Source: an uncultured Duncaniella sp.
Lineage (GTDB): Bacteria > Bacteroidota > Bacteroidia > Bacteroidales > Muribaculaceae
Length of the DNA stretch: 64,000 bases
Reading direction: 5' to 3'
Assembly (NCBI GenBank): GCA_910576785.1
Contig: CAJTJG010000004.1
Coordinates: 128,636-192,635 of the forward strand
Shown here: positions 16,105-24,104 of the stretch, piece by piece
How the letters are laid out: every line of letters starts with the position of its first letter
Numbering within the stretch: the stretch's first letter is position 1
The notes under the pieces: generated by a model
What the model was told of the DNA's origin: nothing
Seen by the model: only the letters and a program-made list of their open reading frames with translations
The model's database searches: none
Program-made: the position numbers and the translations under genes

Positions 16105-17241
16105 ATGACTATTTTTGACGTATACTCCCTCTACGACATCGAGCCCGTGAGGGGTGAAGGCTCATACGTCTTCACCGCCGACGGCACCCGCTATCTCGAC
16201 CTCTACGGCGGCCACGCGGTCATATCCATAGGCCACGCCCATCCCCGCTACGTCGAGGCCATCAGCCGTCAGGCTGCAGCACTGGGTTTCTACTCCAACT
16301 CGGTCAAGAACTCCCTGCAGCAGAAGATGGCCGACCGGCTCGGACGCCTCAGCGGCTACGAATCCTACTCGCTCTTCCTCTGCAACTCCGGAGCCGAAGC
16401 CAACGAGAACGCCATGAAACTGGCATCCTTCGCCACCGGACGCACCAAGATCCTCGCCATGGACCGCGCATTCCACGGACGCACATCCGGAGCTGTGGCC
16501 GCCACCGACAATCCCCGCATACAGTCACCCTTCAACACCACCGACCATGTGGAGTTCGTCCCTCTGGGCGACATCGAAGCCGTCAAGGAGAAACTCTCCA
16601 CACGTGAGTTTGCCGCGGTGATCATCGAAGGCATACAGGGAGTAGCCGGCATACGCATGGTGGAGGATGACTTCCTGCGCCGCCTGCGCACTCTCTGTGA
16701 CACCACCGGCACTCTCCTCATACTCGATGAGATACAGAGCGGCTACGGCCGCACCGGCAATTTCTTCGCACACCAGCATGCCGGAGTGCGCCCCGACATC
16801 ATCACCTGCGCCAAGGGCATAGCCAACGGATTCCCCATGGGAGCCGTGCTCATATCGCCACGCATAGAGGCTGTCAAGGGTATGCTCGGCACCACCTTCG
16901 GTGGCAACCATCTGGCATGCGCAGCTGCCATAGCCGTGCTCGACGTCATGCAGTCCGGACATCTTGTGGAGAACGCCGCCGAGGTAGGCCAGTATCTCAT
17001 GGACCGCCTGCGCGACATGGCCTCACGCCACGACGAGATCACCGACGTGCGCGGTCGCGGTCTGATGATAGGCATCGAGATCAAGGGATCGGCCCCGGTA
17101 CTGCGCCGCCGCCTCCTGTTCGAAGGCAAAGTGTTCACCGGCGGCGCCGGCGAGCACACCGTCCGTCTCCTCCCGGCCCTTTCGCTGACACGCGCCCAGG
17201 CCGATGATTTCCTCAACACCTTTGAAAAATTCCTCTCATGA
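16105..17241 (+). CDS. argD: Acylornithine aminotransferase ArgD
   Basis: 378 aa, class-III PLP aminotransferase. It converts N-acylglutamate semialdehyde to N-acylornithine. Seen: LDLYGGHAVISIGHAHPRYVEA, the CNSGAEANENAMKLA block, FHGRTSGAVAAT, LILDEIQSGYGRTG with the PLP-contacting Asp, and ITCAKGIANGFPMGA with the Schiff-base Lys (about residue 235). Its stop overlaps the carbamoyltransferase start by 4 bp. Specificity for succinyl against acetyl ornithine cannot be decided from this sequence alone. Confidence 0.93.
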   Translation: MTIFDVYSLYDIEPVRGEGSYVFTADGTRYLDLYGGHAVISIGHAHPRYVEAISRQAAALGFYSNSVKNSLQQKMADRLGRLSGYESYSLFLCNSGAEANENAMKLASFATGRTKILAMDRAFHGRTSGAVAATDNPRIQSPFNTTDHVEFVPLGDIEAVKEKLSTREFAAVIIEGIQGVAGIRMVEDDFLRRLRTLCDTTGTLLILDEIQSGYGRTGNFFAHQHAGVRPDIITCAKGIANGFPMGAVLISPRIEAVKGMLGTTFGGNHLACAAAIAVLDVMQSGHLVENAAEVGQYLMDRLRDMASRHDEITDVRGRGLMIGIEIKGSAPVLRRRLLFEGKVFTGGAGEHTVRLLPALSLTRAQADDFLNTFEKFLS

Positions 17242-18191
17242 AAAAATTCACCGACGTTACCGACATAGGCCCCCTCGACCTCGCCGTCAAGGAGGCTCTC
17301 CAGATAAAAGCCGACCGCTTCGCACACACATCTCTCGGACGCAACAGGACGCTGATGATGATATTCTTCAACTCCTCGCTGCGCACACGCCTCAGCACAC
17401 AGAAGGCCGCCATGAACCTCGGCATGAACGTCATGGTGCTCGATGTGAACCAGGGTGCATGGAAACTCGAGACCGAGCGCGGTGTGGTGATGGACGGCGA
17501 CAAGGCCGAACATCTCCTCGAGGCCATACCCGTCATGGGATCCTACTGCGACATCATCGGCGTGCGCTCATTTGCCGGACTCACCGACAAGGCCGACGAC
17601 TATGAGGAGCGCGTCATATCGCAGTTCATCAAGTACTCCGGACGCCCCGTCTTCTCCATGGAGGCGGCCACACGCCACCCCCTCCAGAGCTTTGCCGACC
17701 TCATCACCATCGAGGAGTTCAAGGAGACACCCCGCCCCAAAGTGGTCATGACATGGGCACCCCACCCCAAGGCTCTTCCCCAGGCCGTCCCCAACTCATT
17801 CGCCGAGTGGATGAACGCCACCGACTACGACTTCGTCATTACCCACCCCGAAGGCTACGAACTCGACCCCCGCTTCACCGGACACGCACGGATTGAATAC
17901 GACCAGCGCAAGGCTCTTGAGGGCGCCGACTTCGTCTACGCCAAGAACTGGAGCGCTTATGCCGACCCCAACTACGGCAAAGTCCTATCCACCGACCGCG
18001 CATGGACTGTCGATGCCGAAAAGATGGCACTCACCAACAACGCCCGCTTCATGCACTGCCTCCCCGTGCGCCGCAACATGATCGTCACCGACGACGTCAT
18101 CGAGTCGCCGCGCTCCATCGTGATCCCCGAGGCCGCCAACCGCGAGATCTCGGCACAGGTTGTGCTCAAACGCATGCTCGAATCACTCTGA
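17238..18191 (+). CDS. argF': N-succinylornithine carbamoyltransferase (ArgF')
   Basis: 317 aa. This is the Bacteroides branch of the carbamoyltransferases that works on acylated ornithine. FFNSSLRTRLSTQKA (about 43-57) replaces the STRT-type carbamoyl-phosphate loop, and HCLPVRRNMIVTDDVIES lies near the C-terminus. In the characterised B. fragilis enzyme residue 90 is Pro and in the Xanthomonas acetyl enzyme the matching residue is Glu; here it is Ala90 (MDGDKAEHLLEAIPVMG). Published swaps showed that small residues in place of the Glu give succinyl activity, so succinyl specificity is expected. It overlaps argD by 4 bp. Confidence 0.92.
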   Translation: MKKFTDVTDIGPLDLAVKEALQIKADRFAHTSLGRNRTLMMIFFNSSLRTRLSTQKAAMNLGMNVMVLDVNQGAWKLETERGVVMDGDKAEHLLEAIPVMGSYCDIIGVRSFAGLTDKADDYEERVISQFIKYSGRPVFSMEAATRHPLQSFADLITIEEFKETPRPKVVMTWAPHPKALPQAVPNSFAEWMNATDYDFVITHPEGYELDPRFTGHARIEYDQRKALEGADFVYAKNWSAYADPNYGKVLSTDRAWTVDAEKMALTNNARFMHCLPVRRNMIVTDDVIESPRSIVIPEAANREISAQVVLKRMLESL

Positions 18192-18198
18192 CACGCAT

Positions 18199-18975
18199 AT
18201 GGACAGGATCACGGTTGTAAAGATCGGCGGCAACATCGTCGACTCTCCCGAGGCCCTTGCCTCATTCGTCAGTGATTTTGCCGCCATGCCCGGCAGGAAG
18301 ATACTCGTGCACGGCGGCGGCAAGGAGGCCACTCGCCTCAGCGCCCGCCTCGACATCCCCACCGTGATGCTCGAGGGACGCCGCGTCACCACACGTGAGA
18401 CTCTCGACGTTGTCACCATGGTCTACGCCGGACTCATCAACAAACGCATTGTCTCCATGCTCCAGGCGGCCGGTTGCAACGCCATTGGCCTCAGCGGGTC
18501 CGACGGCGATGCCATTCGCGCCACTCGCCGTTCCCCCCACCCCGTGGACTATGGCTACGTGGGCGACATCGATCCATCCGGCGTGAGCGCATCGCTCATC
18601 AGCCGTCTGCTCGACGGCGGTTTCACCCCGGTGTTCTGCGCCATTACCCACGACGGTCACGGCACCCTCCTCAACTGCAATGCCGACACCGTGGCCTCAT
18701 CAGTGGCCATAGCGTCAGCATCAATCGCACCCGTCGATCTCGTGTACTGCTTCGAACAACCCGGAGTCATGGCCGACATTGACCGACCCGACTCGCTGAT
18801 ACCCCTCATCACACCCGCTACCTATGCCGGCCTTCGCGCCGACGGCACCGTCAGCAAGGGGATGATCCCCAAGCTCGACAATGCCTTCCGCGCCATCAGC
18901 GCCGGCGTGGAGAGCGTGGTGATAAAGCATGCCGCCAACCTCAACAACCCCACAGGCACAACCCTACGGAATTGA
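18199..18975 (+). CDS. argB: N-acylglutamate kinase ArgB
   Basis: 258 aa from ATG 18199, 7 bp after the carbamoyltransferase; an upstream in-frame start at 18160 lies inside that gene and is unlikely. ArgB phosphorylates the gamma-carboxyl of N-acylglutamate. Amino-acid-kinase motifs: VVKIGGNIVDSP (5-16), LVHGGGKEATRLSARL (about 36-51), and NCNADTVASSVAIA. It lacks the long N-terminal helix of the arginine-inhibited hexameric kinases, so feedback control may be weak; that is inference. Its stop overlaps argE's TTG start. Confidence 0.92.
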   Translation: MDRITVVKIGGNIVDSPEALASFVSDFAAMPGRKILVHGGGKEATRLSARLDIPTVMLEGRRVTTRETLDVVTMVYAGLINKRIVSMLQAAGCNAIGLSGSDGDAIRATRRSPHPVDYGYVGDIDPSGVSASLISRLLDGGFTPVFCAITHDGHGTLLNCNADTVASSVAIASASIAPVDLVYCFEQPGVMADIDRPDSLIPLITPATYAGLRADGTVSKGMIPKLDNAFRAISAGVESVVIKHAANLNNPTGTTLRN

Positions 18976-20051
18976 ACACACAGCTCCCCTCACATATCTC
19001 CCTACTGCGCGATCTGATAGCCACCCCCTCGTTCTCGCGCGGGGAGGAGGCCACAGCCGCGTTGCTATATGACTGGCTTGCAGCCCACGGTGCGTCACCG
19101 CGACGCTTCCGCAACAATATCTGGGTCCTTGCCCCGGGCTACGATCCCTCGCGGCCCACATTGATGCTCAACTCCCACCACGACACCGTGCGCCCAGCCG
19201 CAAGCTACACCCGCGATCCCTTCGATCCGGTCATTACGCCCGACGGATGTCTATACGGATTGGGCAGCAACGATGCCGGGGCCTCCGTGGTGTCGCTCGC
19301 ACGTGTCTTCCTGGATCTGCATGACCGTCAGCTGCCGTTCAACCTCCTCCTCGCCCTCACCGCCGAGGAAGAAGTGGGTGGAGAGAACGGCATGCGCGCC
19401 TTCCTCCCCATGCTCGCCGGCGAAGGCATAGCCATCAACGCCGCCATTGTGGGCGAACCCACAGGCATGCAGCCCGCCGTGGCCGAGCGAGGGCTCCTCG
19501 TGCTCGACGCCGTGACCCGCGGAGTGGCCGGACATGCTGCCCGCGGCGAGGGGATCAACGCCATATACCGCGCCATGACCGACATCGACCGTCTGCGCTC
19601 ATTCTCCCCGCCCATAGTCTCGGCCACACTTGGCCCCATAGGGGTGAACGTCACACAGATCAACGCCGGCCATGCCCACAACGCCATCCCCGACGAGTGC
19701 CGCTGGGTGGCCGACATCCGCACCACCGACGCCTACACCAACGAACAGACAGCCTCTATGCTTCAGGCTCTCGTATCGCCCCACACCACACTCACACCAC
19801 GCTCCACACGCGTGCGCGCATCGGTCATCCCCACGGCCCATCCTCTGGTGCAAGGCGCCGTAAGGCTCGGAGGCACTCCATTCGTATCCCCCACCACGAG
19901 CGACATGTCGCTCATGTATGACTTCCCCTCACTCAAGATCGGCCCCGGTGAGTCATCCCGCTCACACGCCGCCGACGAATACATACTCCTCAGCGAGATT
20001 GACAACGCTGTGGAGTCCTACACCAATCTTCTTACTACACTCTCACTATGA
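18972..20051 (+). CDS. argE: N-acylornithine/N-acylcitrulline deacylase, M20 family (ArgE)
   Basis: 359 aa, with a TTG start at 18972 that shares bases with the argB stop (TTGA). No ATG near the N-terminus would keep the first helix. M20 zinc-peptidase features: LMLNSHHDTVRPAASY (His and Asp ligands near 57-72), GLGSNDAGASVVSLA, LTAEEEVGGENGM with the catalytic Glu pair, and IVGEPTGMQPAVAERG. In this branch the substrate is probably N-succinylcitrulline, giving citrulline for ArgG. The next gene, argH, starts in the same ATGA overlap style. Confidence 0.88.
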   Translation: MNTQLPSHISLLRDLIATPSFSRGEEATAALLYDWLAAHGASPRRFRNNIWVLAPGYDPSRPTLMLNSHHDTVRPAASYTRDPFDPVITPDGCLYGLGSNDAGASVVSLARVFLDLHDRQLPFNLLLALTAEEEVGGENGMRAFLPMLAGEGIAINAAIVGEPTGMQPAVAERGLLVLDAVTRGVAGHAARGEGINAIYRAMTDIDRLRSFSPPIVSATLGPIGVNVTQINAGHAHNAIPDECRWVADIRTTDAYTNEQTASMLQALVSPHTTLTPRSTRVRASVIPTAHPLVQGAVRLGGTPFVSPTTSDMSLMYDFPSLKIGPGESSRSHAADEYILLSEIDNAVESYTNLLTTLSL

Positions 20052-21343
20052 AATTATGGAGCAAGGGCTTCGAGCCCGACAAGATGATAGAACAGTTCAC
20101 CGTAGGCCGTGACCGCGAGCTCGACCTCCAGCTGGCCCGCTACGACGTGGAGGGCTCCATGGCCCACATACGCATGCTCGAGAGCATCGGTCTGCTCTCG
20201 GCCGACGAGCTAAAGGTGCTTCTCGAAGGCCTCGGGGAGATCGCCACAGTGATAGAGCGAGGCGAATTCACCATCGACGAAGGTATCGAGGATGTGCACT
20301 CGCAGGTGGAGTTCATGCTCACCGCCCGCCTGGGTGATGTGGGCAAGAAGATCCATTCCGGCCGCTCGCGCAACGACCAGGTGCTCGTTGACCTCAAACT
20401 CTTCATGCGCGACCGCCTCCGCGACATAGCCGCCGCCACCGGACGGCTCTTCGACACCCTCATATCCCTCAGCGACACCCACCGCGACATCCTCATGCCG
20501 GGCTACACCCACCTGCAGGTAGCCATGCCCTCATCCTTCGGCCTGTGGTTCGGTGCATATGCCGAGTCTCTCGCCGACGACATGCAACTCCTGCTCGCAG
20601 CCTACAACATAGCCAACCAGAACCCCCTCGGCTCGGCCGCCGGCTACGGATCATCATTCCCCCTCGACCGCGCCATGACAACACGCCTGCTCGGATTCTC
20701 TACCATGCACTACAACGTCGTGGCCGCACAGATGTCGCGCGGCAAGACCGAGCGTGCGGCAGCCATGGCCATCGGAGCCATAGCCTCAACACTCTCCCGT
20801 CTGGCCATGGATGTGTGCATGTGGATGTGCCAGAACTTCGGATTCGTATCATTCCCCGACGAACTCACCACCGGATCCTCCATCATGCCGCACAAGAAAA
20901 ACCCCGATGTCTTCGAGATAATGCGCGGCAAGTGCAACAGACTCCAGAGCGTGCAGAACGAGATAGCCCTCCTCACCGCCAACCTCCCGCTCGGCTACAA
21001 CCGCGACCTTCAGCTGCTCAAGGACATCATCTTCCCCGCCACGCAGGAGATGATCGACTGTCTCGACATGGCCACATTCATGCTCCCGCAGATGAAAGTC
21101 CGCACCGATATCATCAACGATACACGCTACGACTATCTCTTCACCGTCGAGGAAGTGAACCGTCTCGTGCTCTCGGGCATGCCCTTCCGCGAAGCCTACA
21201 AGAAGGTAGGCCTCGAGGTGCAGGACGGCACCTACCGCCCCAACCGTGAGGTGCACCACACCCACCAAGGCTCCATAGGCAATCTCTGCAACGAGGAGAT
21301 CGCCCGCAAATTCCACACCCTCCTCGACAAGATAAGCCACTAA
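20048..21343 (+). CDS. argH: Argininosuccinate lyase ArgH
   Basis: 431 aa. It splits argininosuccinate to arginine and fumarate, the last step of the pathway. Fumarase/aspartase superfamily signatures: DVHSQVEFMLTARLGD, KIHSGRSRNDQV (about 102-113), and the signature loop TTGSSIMPHKKNPDVFEIMR (about 277-296) with the catalytic Ser. It overlaps argE by 4 bp and ends the operon, 17 bp before inverted repeat IR3. Confidence 0.95.
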   Translation: MKLWSKGFEPDKMIEQFTVGRDRELDLQLARYDVEGSMAHIRMLESIGLLSADELKVLLEGLGEIATVIERGEFTIDEGIEDVHSQVEFMLTARLGDVGKKIHSGRSRNDQVLVDLKLFMRDRLRDIAAATGRLFDTLISLSDTHRDILMPGYTHLQVAMPSSFGLWFGAYAESLADDMQLLLAAYNIANQNPLGSAAGYGSSFPLDRAMTTRLLGFSTMHYNVVAAQMSRGKTERAAAMAIGAIASTLSRLAMDVCMWMCQNFGFVSFPDELTTGSSIMPHKKNPDVFEIMRGKCNRLQSVQNEIALLTANLPLGYNRDLQLLKDIIFPATQEMIDCLDMATFMLPQMKVRTDIINDTRYDYLFTVEEVNRLVLSGMPFREAYKKVGLEVQDGTYRPNREVHHTHQGSIGNLCNEEIARKFHTLLDKISH

Positions 21344-21360
21344 AGCAAAATCTATAAGGA

Positions 21361-21469
21361 GAAACAAAAGGAACAGAAAAGAGACAGAAGAAACATACAA
21401 AGAAATATCAGTCTGTTGATATTTAAATCCTGTATGTTTCTTCTGTCTCTTTTCTGTTCCTTTTGTTTC
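21361..21469. terminator. Long inverted repeat IR3 (39-bp perfect arms plus inner stem)
   Basis: Arms 21361-21399 and 21431-21469 are exact reverse complements. The 31-base loop contains AAATATCA/TGATATTT, so a second helix sits inside. The left arm is purine-rich (GAAACAAAAGGAACAG, GAGACAGAAGAAACA). It lies between convergent argH (+) and recA (-). Confidence 0.8.
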
Positions 21470-21507
21470 CCTTTACCGGAGAGTTGTTTCCTTTACCCGG
21501 AGAGTGA

Positions 21508-22722
21508 TCAGATATCCTCCTCTATGGAGAAGTCATCAGGCAGCGGGAGCGAACCGTCCATCAGATCGTCGGGGATATCCTTGATATCGTCCGCTATCGA
21601 ATCCGGCTCGGTCTTGGCGCTCTTCGCAGGTTTCTTCTCGGCAGCCTTCTTCTCAGCGGGAGCCGCCGCCTGTGTGCCACCCTTGGCATGGAGTGCCTCC
21701 ATGATCTTTGCCTCGAGCTCCTCGGCCAGTTCGGGATTGTCCTGAATCATGCGCTTGGCTGCGTCGCGGCCCTGGGCGAGCTTCATGCCGTTGTAGGAGA
21801 ACCACGATCCGCTCTTCTGGATTATACCGTTCTCCACACCAAGATCCACGATCTCGCCGCTGCGCGATATACCCTCGCCGAACATGATGTCAAACTCGGC
21901 ACGCTTGAAAGGAGGAGCCACCTTATTCTTCACCACCTTCACCTTCGTGAGCTTTCCGAGCACATCCTCACCATCCTTAATGGATGTGGAAGGACGTATG
22001 TCTATACGCACCGAAGCGTAGAATTTGAGCGCGTTACCGCCCGTTGTGGTCTCAGACGGGCCGAACATCACACCGATCTTCTCACGCAGCTGATTGATGA
22101 ATATACAGGTCGTATTGGTACGCGATATCGTACCGGTGAGCTTGCGCATGGCCTGCGACATCAGTCGAGCCTGCACGCCCACATTCTTGTCGCCCATATC
22201 GCCATCTATCTCGCTCTTGGGAGTGAGCGCGGCCACCGAGTCAACGACAAGGATATCGATGGCCGACGAGCGGATCAGCTGGTCAGCTATCTCAAGAGCC
22301 TGCTCACCGTTGTCCGGCTGGGAGATGAGAAGATTGTTCACATCCACACCGAGCTTCTCGGCATAGAAACGGTCAAAGGCATGCTCTGCATCGATGATTG
22401 CCGCGATGCCTCCGGCCTTCTGGGCCTCGGCTATGGCATGGATGGCCAGAGTGGTCTTACCCGATGACTCCGGACCGTAGATCTCGATGATACGTCCGCG
22501 CGGATAGCCGCCCACGCCAAGCGCATAGTTAAGACCGATGGAGCCCGAAGGGATCACATCCACATTCTCCACCTGCTCGTCGCCGAGCTTCATCACCGCT
22601 CCGCGGCCATAGCTCTTCTCTATGTTACCCATGGCCTGGGCGAGTGCGGCGAGCTTGGCCGACTGTGCGTCGACAGCTCCCTTCTCTTTCGCGCCCTTGG
22701 GGGCGGTTTCTTTCTTTGCCAT
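21508..22722 (-). CDS. recA: Recombinase RecA
   Basis: 404 aa, longer than the about 350 aa of E. coli RecA. RecA polymerises on single-stranded DNA, pairs homologous strands, and stimulates LexA-type self-cleavage. Walker A is GPESSGKT (83-90), Walker [10 protein letters not shown], and the L2 loop [19 protein letters not shown] is intact. An N-terminal lysine-rich extension (1-20) and a C-terminal tail with Ala/Lys blocks and a very acidic end ([11 protein letters not shown]) account for the length; acidic tails are known to restrain DNA binding in RecA. It is monocistronic. Confidence 0.96.
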   Translation of the reverse strand: MAKKETAPKGAKEKGAVDAQSAKLAALAQAMGNIEKSYGRGAVMKLGDEQVENVDVIPSGSIGLNYALGVGGYPRGRIIEIYGPESSGKTTLAIHAIAEAQKAGGIAAIIDAEHAFDRFYAEKLGVDVNNLLISQPDNGEQALEIADQLIRSSAIDILVVDSVAALTPKSEIDGDMGDKNVGVQARLMSQAMRKLTGTISRTNTTCIFINQLREKIGVMFGPSETTTGGNALKFYASVRIDIRPSTSIKDGEDVLGKLTKVKVVKNKVAPPFKRAEFDIMFGEGISRSGEIVDLGVENGIIQKSGSWFSYNGMKLAQGRDAAKRMIQDNPELAEELEAKIMEALHAKGGTQAAAPAEKKAAEKKPAKSAKTEPDSIADDIKDIPDDLMDGSLPLPDDFSIEEDI

Positions 22723-22751
22723 ATTCTGTATCTGTTTTTCTGTTTATACTG

Positions 22752-22759
22752 CAAATTTA
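22752..22759 (-). promoter_or_regulatory. -7 promoter element of recA
   Basis: On the minus strand TAAATTTG lies 30 bases before the recA start. A TTG is present but at 14 bases, shorter than the usual 19-21, so the -33 box is uncertain. No obvious LexA-like dyad was found between it and the start. Confidence 0.5.
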
Positions 22760-22871
22760 ACGCCTTTGACGGGCAATATATTTACCCACCTGCGTTAATT
22801 GATGTCAACAAACTCGCGACATCATTTTTTACCAATGCTAAGATAGCTATAATTCAGCAGTTTACCAAAAC

Positions 22872-23040
22872 TTTTATGAAAAAGTAATTTTTTTTACACG
22901 ATCCCATGAACCATTTCCCGCCGCGGGCGTTTAATAAGTACATAGCAAAATTACTTTTTCCATTGCAAGAAATGTGATAATGATTGGTTTATTATCTAAG
23001 CGAGGAGTCGATGTGATATCAACTCCTCGTTTGGTTTTTC
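22872..23040 (+). ncRNA. Candidate small RNA or leader-peptide transcript between recA and korB
   Basis: This gene-free stretch (22723-23076) is not featureless. GAAAAAGTAATTTT (about 22877-22890) pairs exactly with AAAATTACTTTTTC (about 22946-22960), enclosing a 23-codon ORF starting near 22907 (MNHFPPRAFNKYIAKLLF, ending LQEM). Further on CGAGGAGT (23001-23008) pairs with ACTCCTCG (23022-23029), followed by TTTGGTTTTTC, a terminator-like end for the + strand. The hairpin's one mismatch would be a G-U wobble if read from the minus strand, so it could instead end korB. No promoter was identified with confidence. Confidence 0.35.
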
Positions 23041-23076
23041 TATGCTATGATGTCTTGGTGGATAGTGGACACCGGA

Positions 23077-24102
23077 TCACTCCACCGTCCATGTCTCGCC
23101 GGCCATAGCCATCTCGCGCAGCGAACCGAAGTTCTTGCGGGCGCGTACATCGGCTATCTGGGCCTCGATCTCCTCATTATAGACAGGCGACTCCACATCA
23201 CGGATCACTCCGAGGGCCAGCGGCAGACTCTTGCCATCCATCATGGCCAGCTGCTGATGCAGGAAGTTGGAGGATGTGTGGGCGTCATGCACCAGCACAT
23301 CATCCATCGTATAGCCATCCTCGCCTACTTTCACAGCTTTGAGCAGGAAGCCGTCGCGCACCAGGCCCATCTCCTTCTCCTTGCCGAAGAGCATCTTCTC
23401 GCCGTGCACCAGATGAATGGTGCGCTCGGCGCGGTGCTCCTTCTCGGTGATGGGGTTATGGATACCGTTGTTGAATATCACACAGTTCTGAAGCACCTCC
23501 ACCACAGATGTACCCTTGTGGCGTGCGGCGGCGGTGAGCACCTCCTCCGACGTCTTCAGCTCCACGTCTATCGAACGGGCGAAGAAATTGCCACGGGCGC
23601 CGAACACAAGCTCAGCCGGGATAAACGGATCCTCGGTAGTGCCGTAGGGCGATGATTTCGACACAAATCCGCGGTCGCTCGTGGGCGAGTACTGGCCCTT
23701 GGTCAGACCGTAGATCTTGTTGTTGAACAGTATGATGTTGATATCCACATTACGTCTCACGGCATGGATGAAATGGTTGCCGCCGATAGCCAGGCCGTCA
23801 CCGTCACCGGATATCTGCCATACGGTCATATCGGGCCTTGCCACCTTGAATCCGGTAGCTATCGCCGCGGCACGGCCGTGGATGGTATGGAAACCATAGG
23901 TGGCCATATAGTAAGGCAGACGTGAGCTGCAACCTATACCGGATATCACAGCCGTCTTGTGGGGAGCCACTCCGAGGGCGGCCATGGCCTTGTGGAGCGA
24001 GTTGAGTATGGCGTGGTCGCCACAGCCCGGACACCAGCGCACGGGCTGGGGATTCTTATAGTCGCCGGGGGCATATGCGGGGGTCATGTTGAGTTCTTCC
24101 AT
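23077..24102 (-). CDS. korB: 2-oxoacid:ferredoxin oxidoreductase, beta subunit (KorB-like)
   Basis: 341 aa. The TPP-binding subunit: VRWCPGCGDHAILNSLHKAM (about 20-39), GIGCSSRLPYYMATYGFHTIHGRAAAIATG, the ISGDGDGLAIGGNHFIHA diphosphate-binding motif, and NNKIYGLTKGQYSPTS. With KorA it oxidises a 2-oxoacid, most likely 2-oxoglutarate, to the acyl-CoA and reduces ferredoxin. It starts 2 bp after korA's stop. No ferredoxin-type delta subunit is in the operon, as in the two-subunit Kor enzymes. The substrate call is from subunit type, not proven. Confidence 0.9.
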   Translation of the reverse strand: MEELNMTPAYAPGDYKNPQPVRWCPGCGDHAILNSLHKAMAALGVAPHKTAVISGIGCSSRLPYYMATYGFHTIHGRAAAIATGFKVARPDMTVWQISGDGDGLAIGGNHFIHAVRRNVDINIILFNNKIYGLTKGQYSPTSDRGFVSKSSPYGTTEDPFIPAELVFGARGNFFARSIDVELKTSEEVLTAAARHKGTSVVEVLQNCVIFNNGIHNPITEKEHRAERTIHLVHGEKMLFGKEKEMGLVRDGFLLKAVKVGEDGYTMDDVLVHDAHTSSNFLHQQLAMMDGKSLPLALGVIRDVESPVYNEEIEAQIADVRARKNFGSLREMAMAGETWTVE

Positions 24103-24104
24103 CG

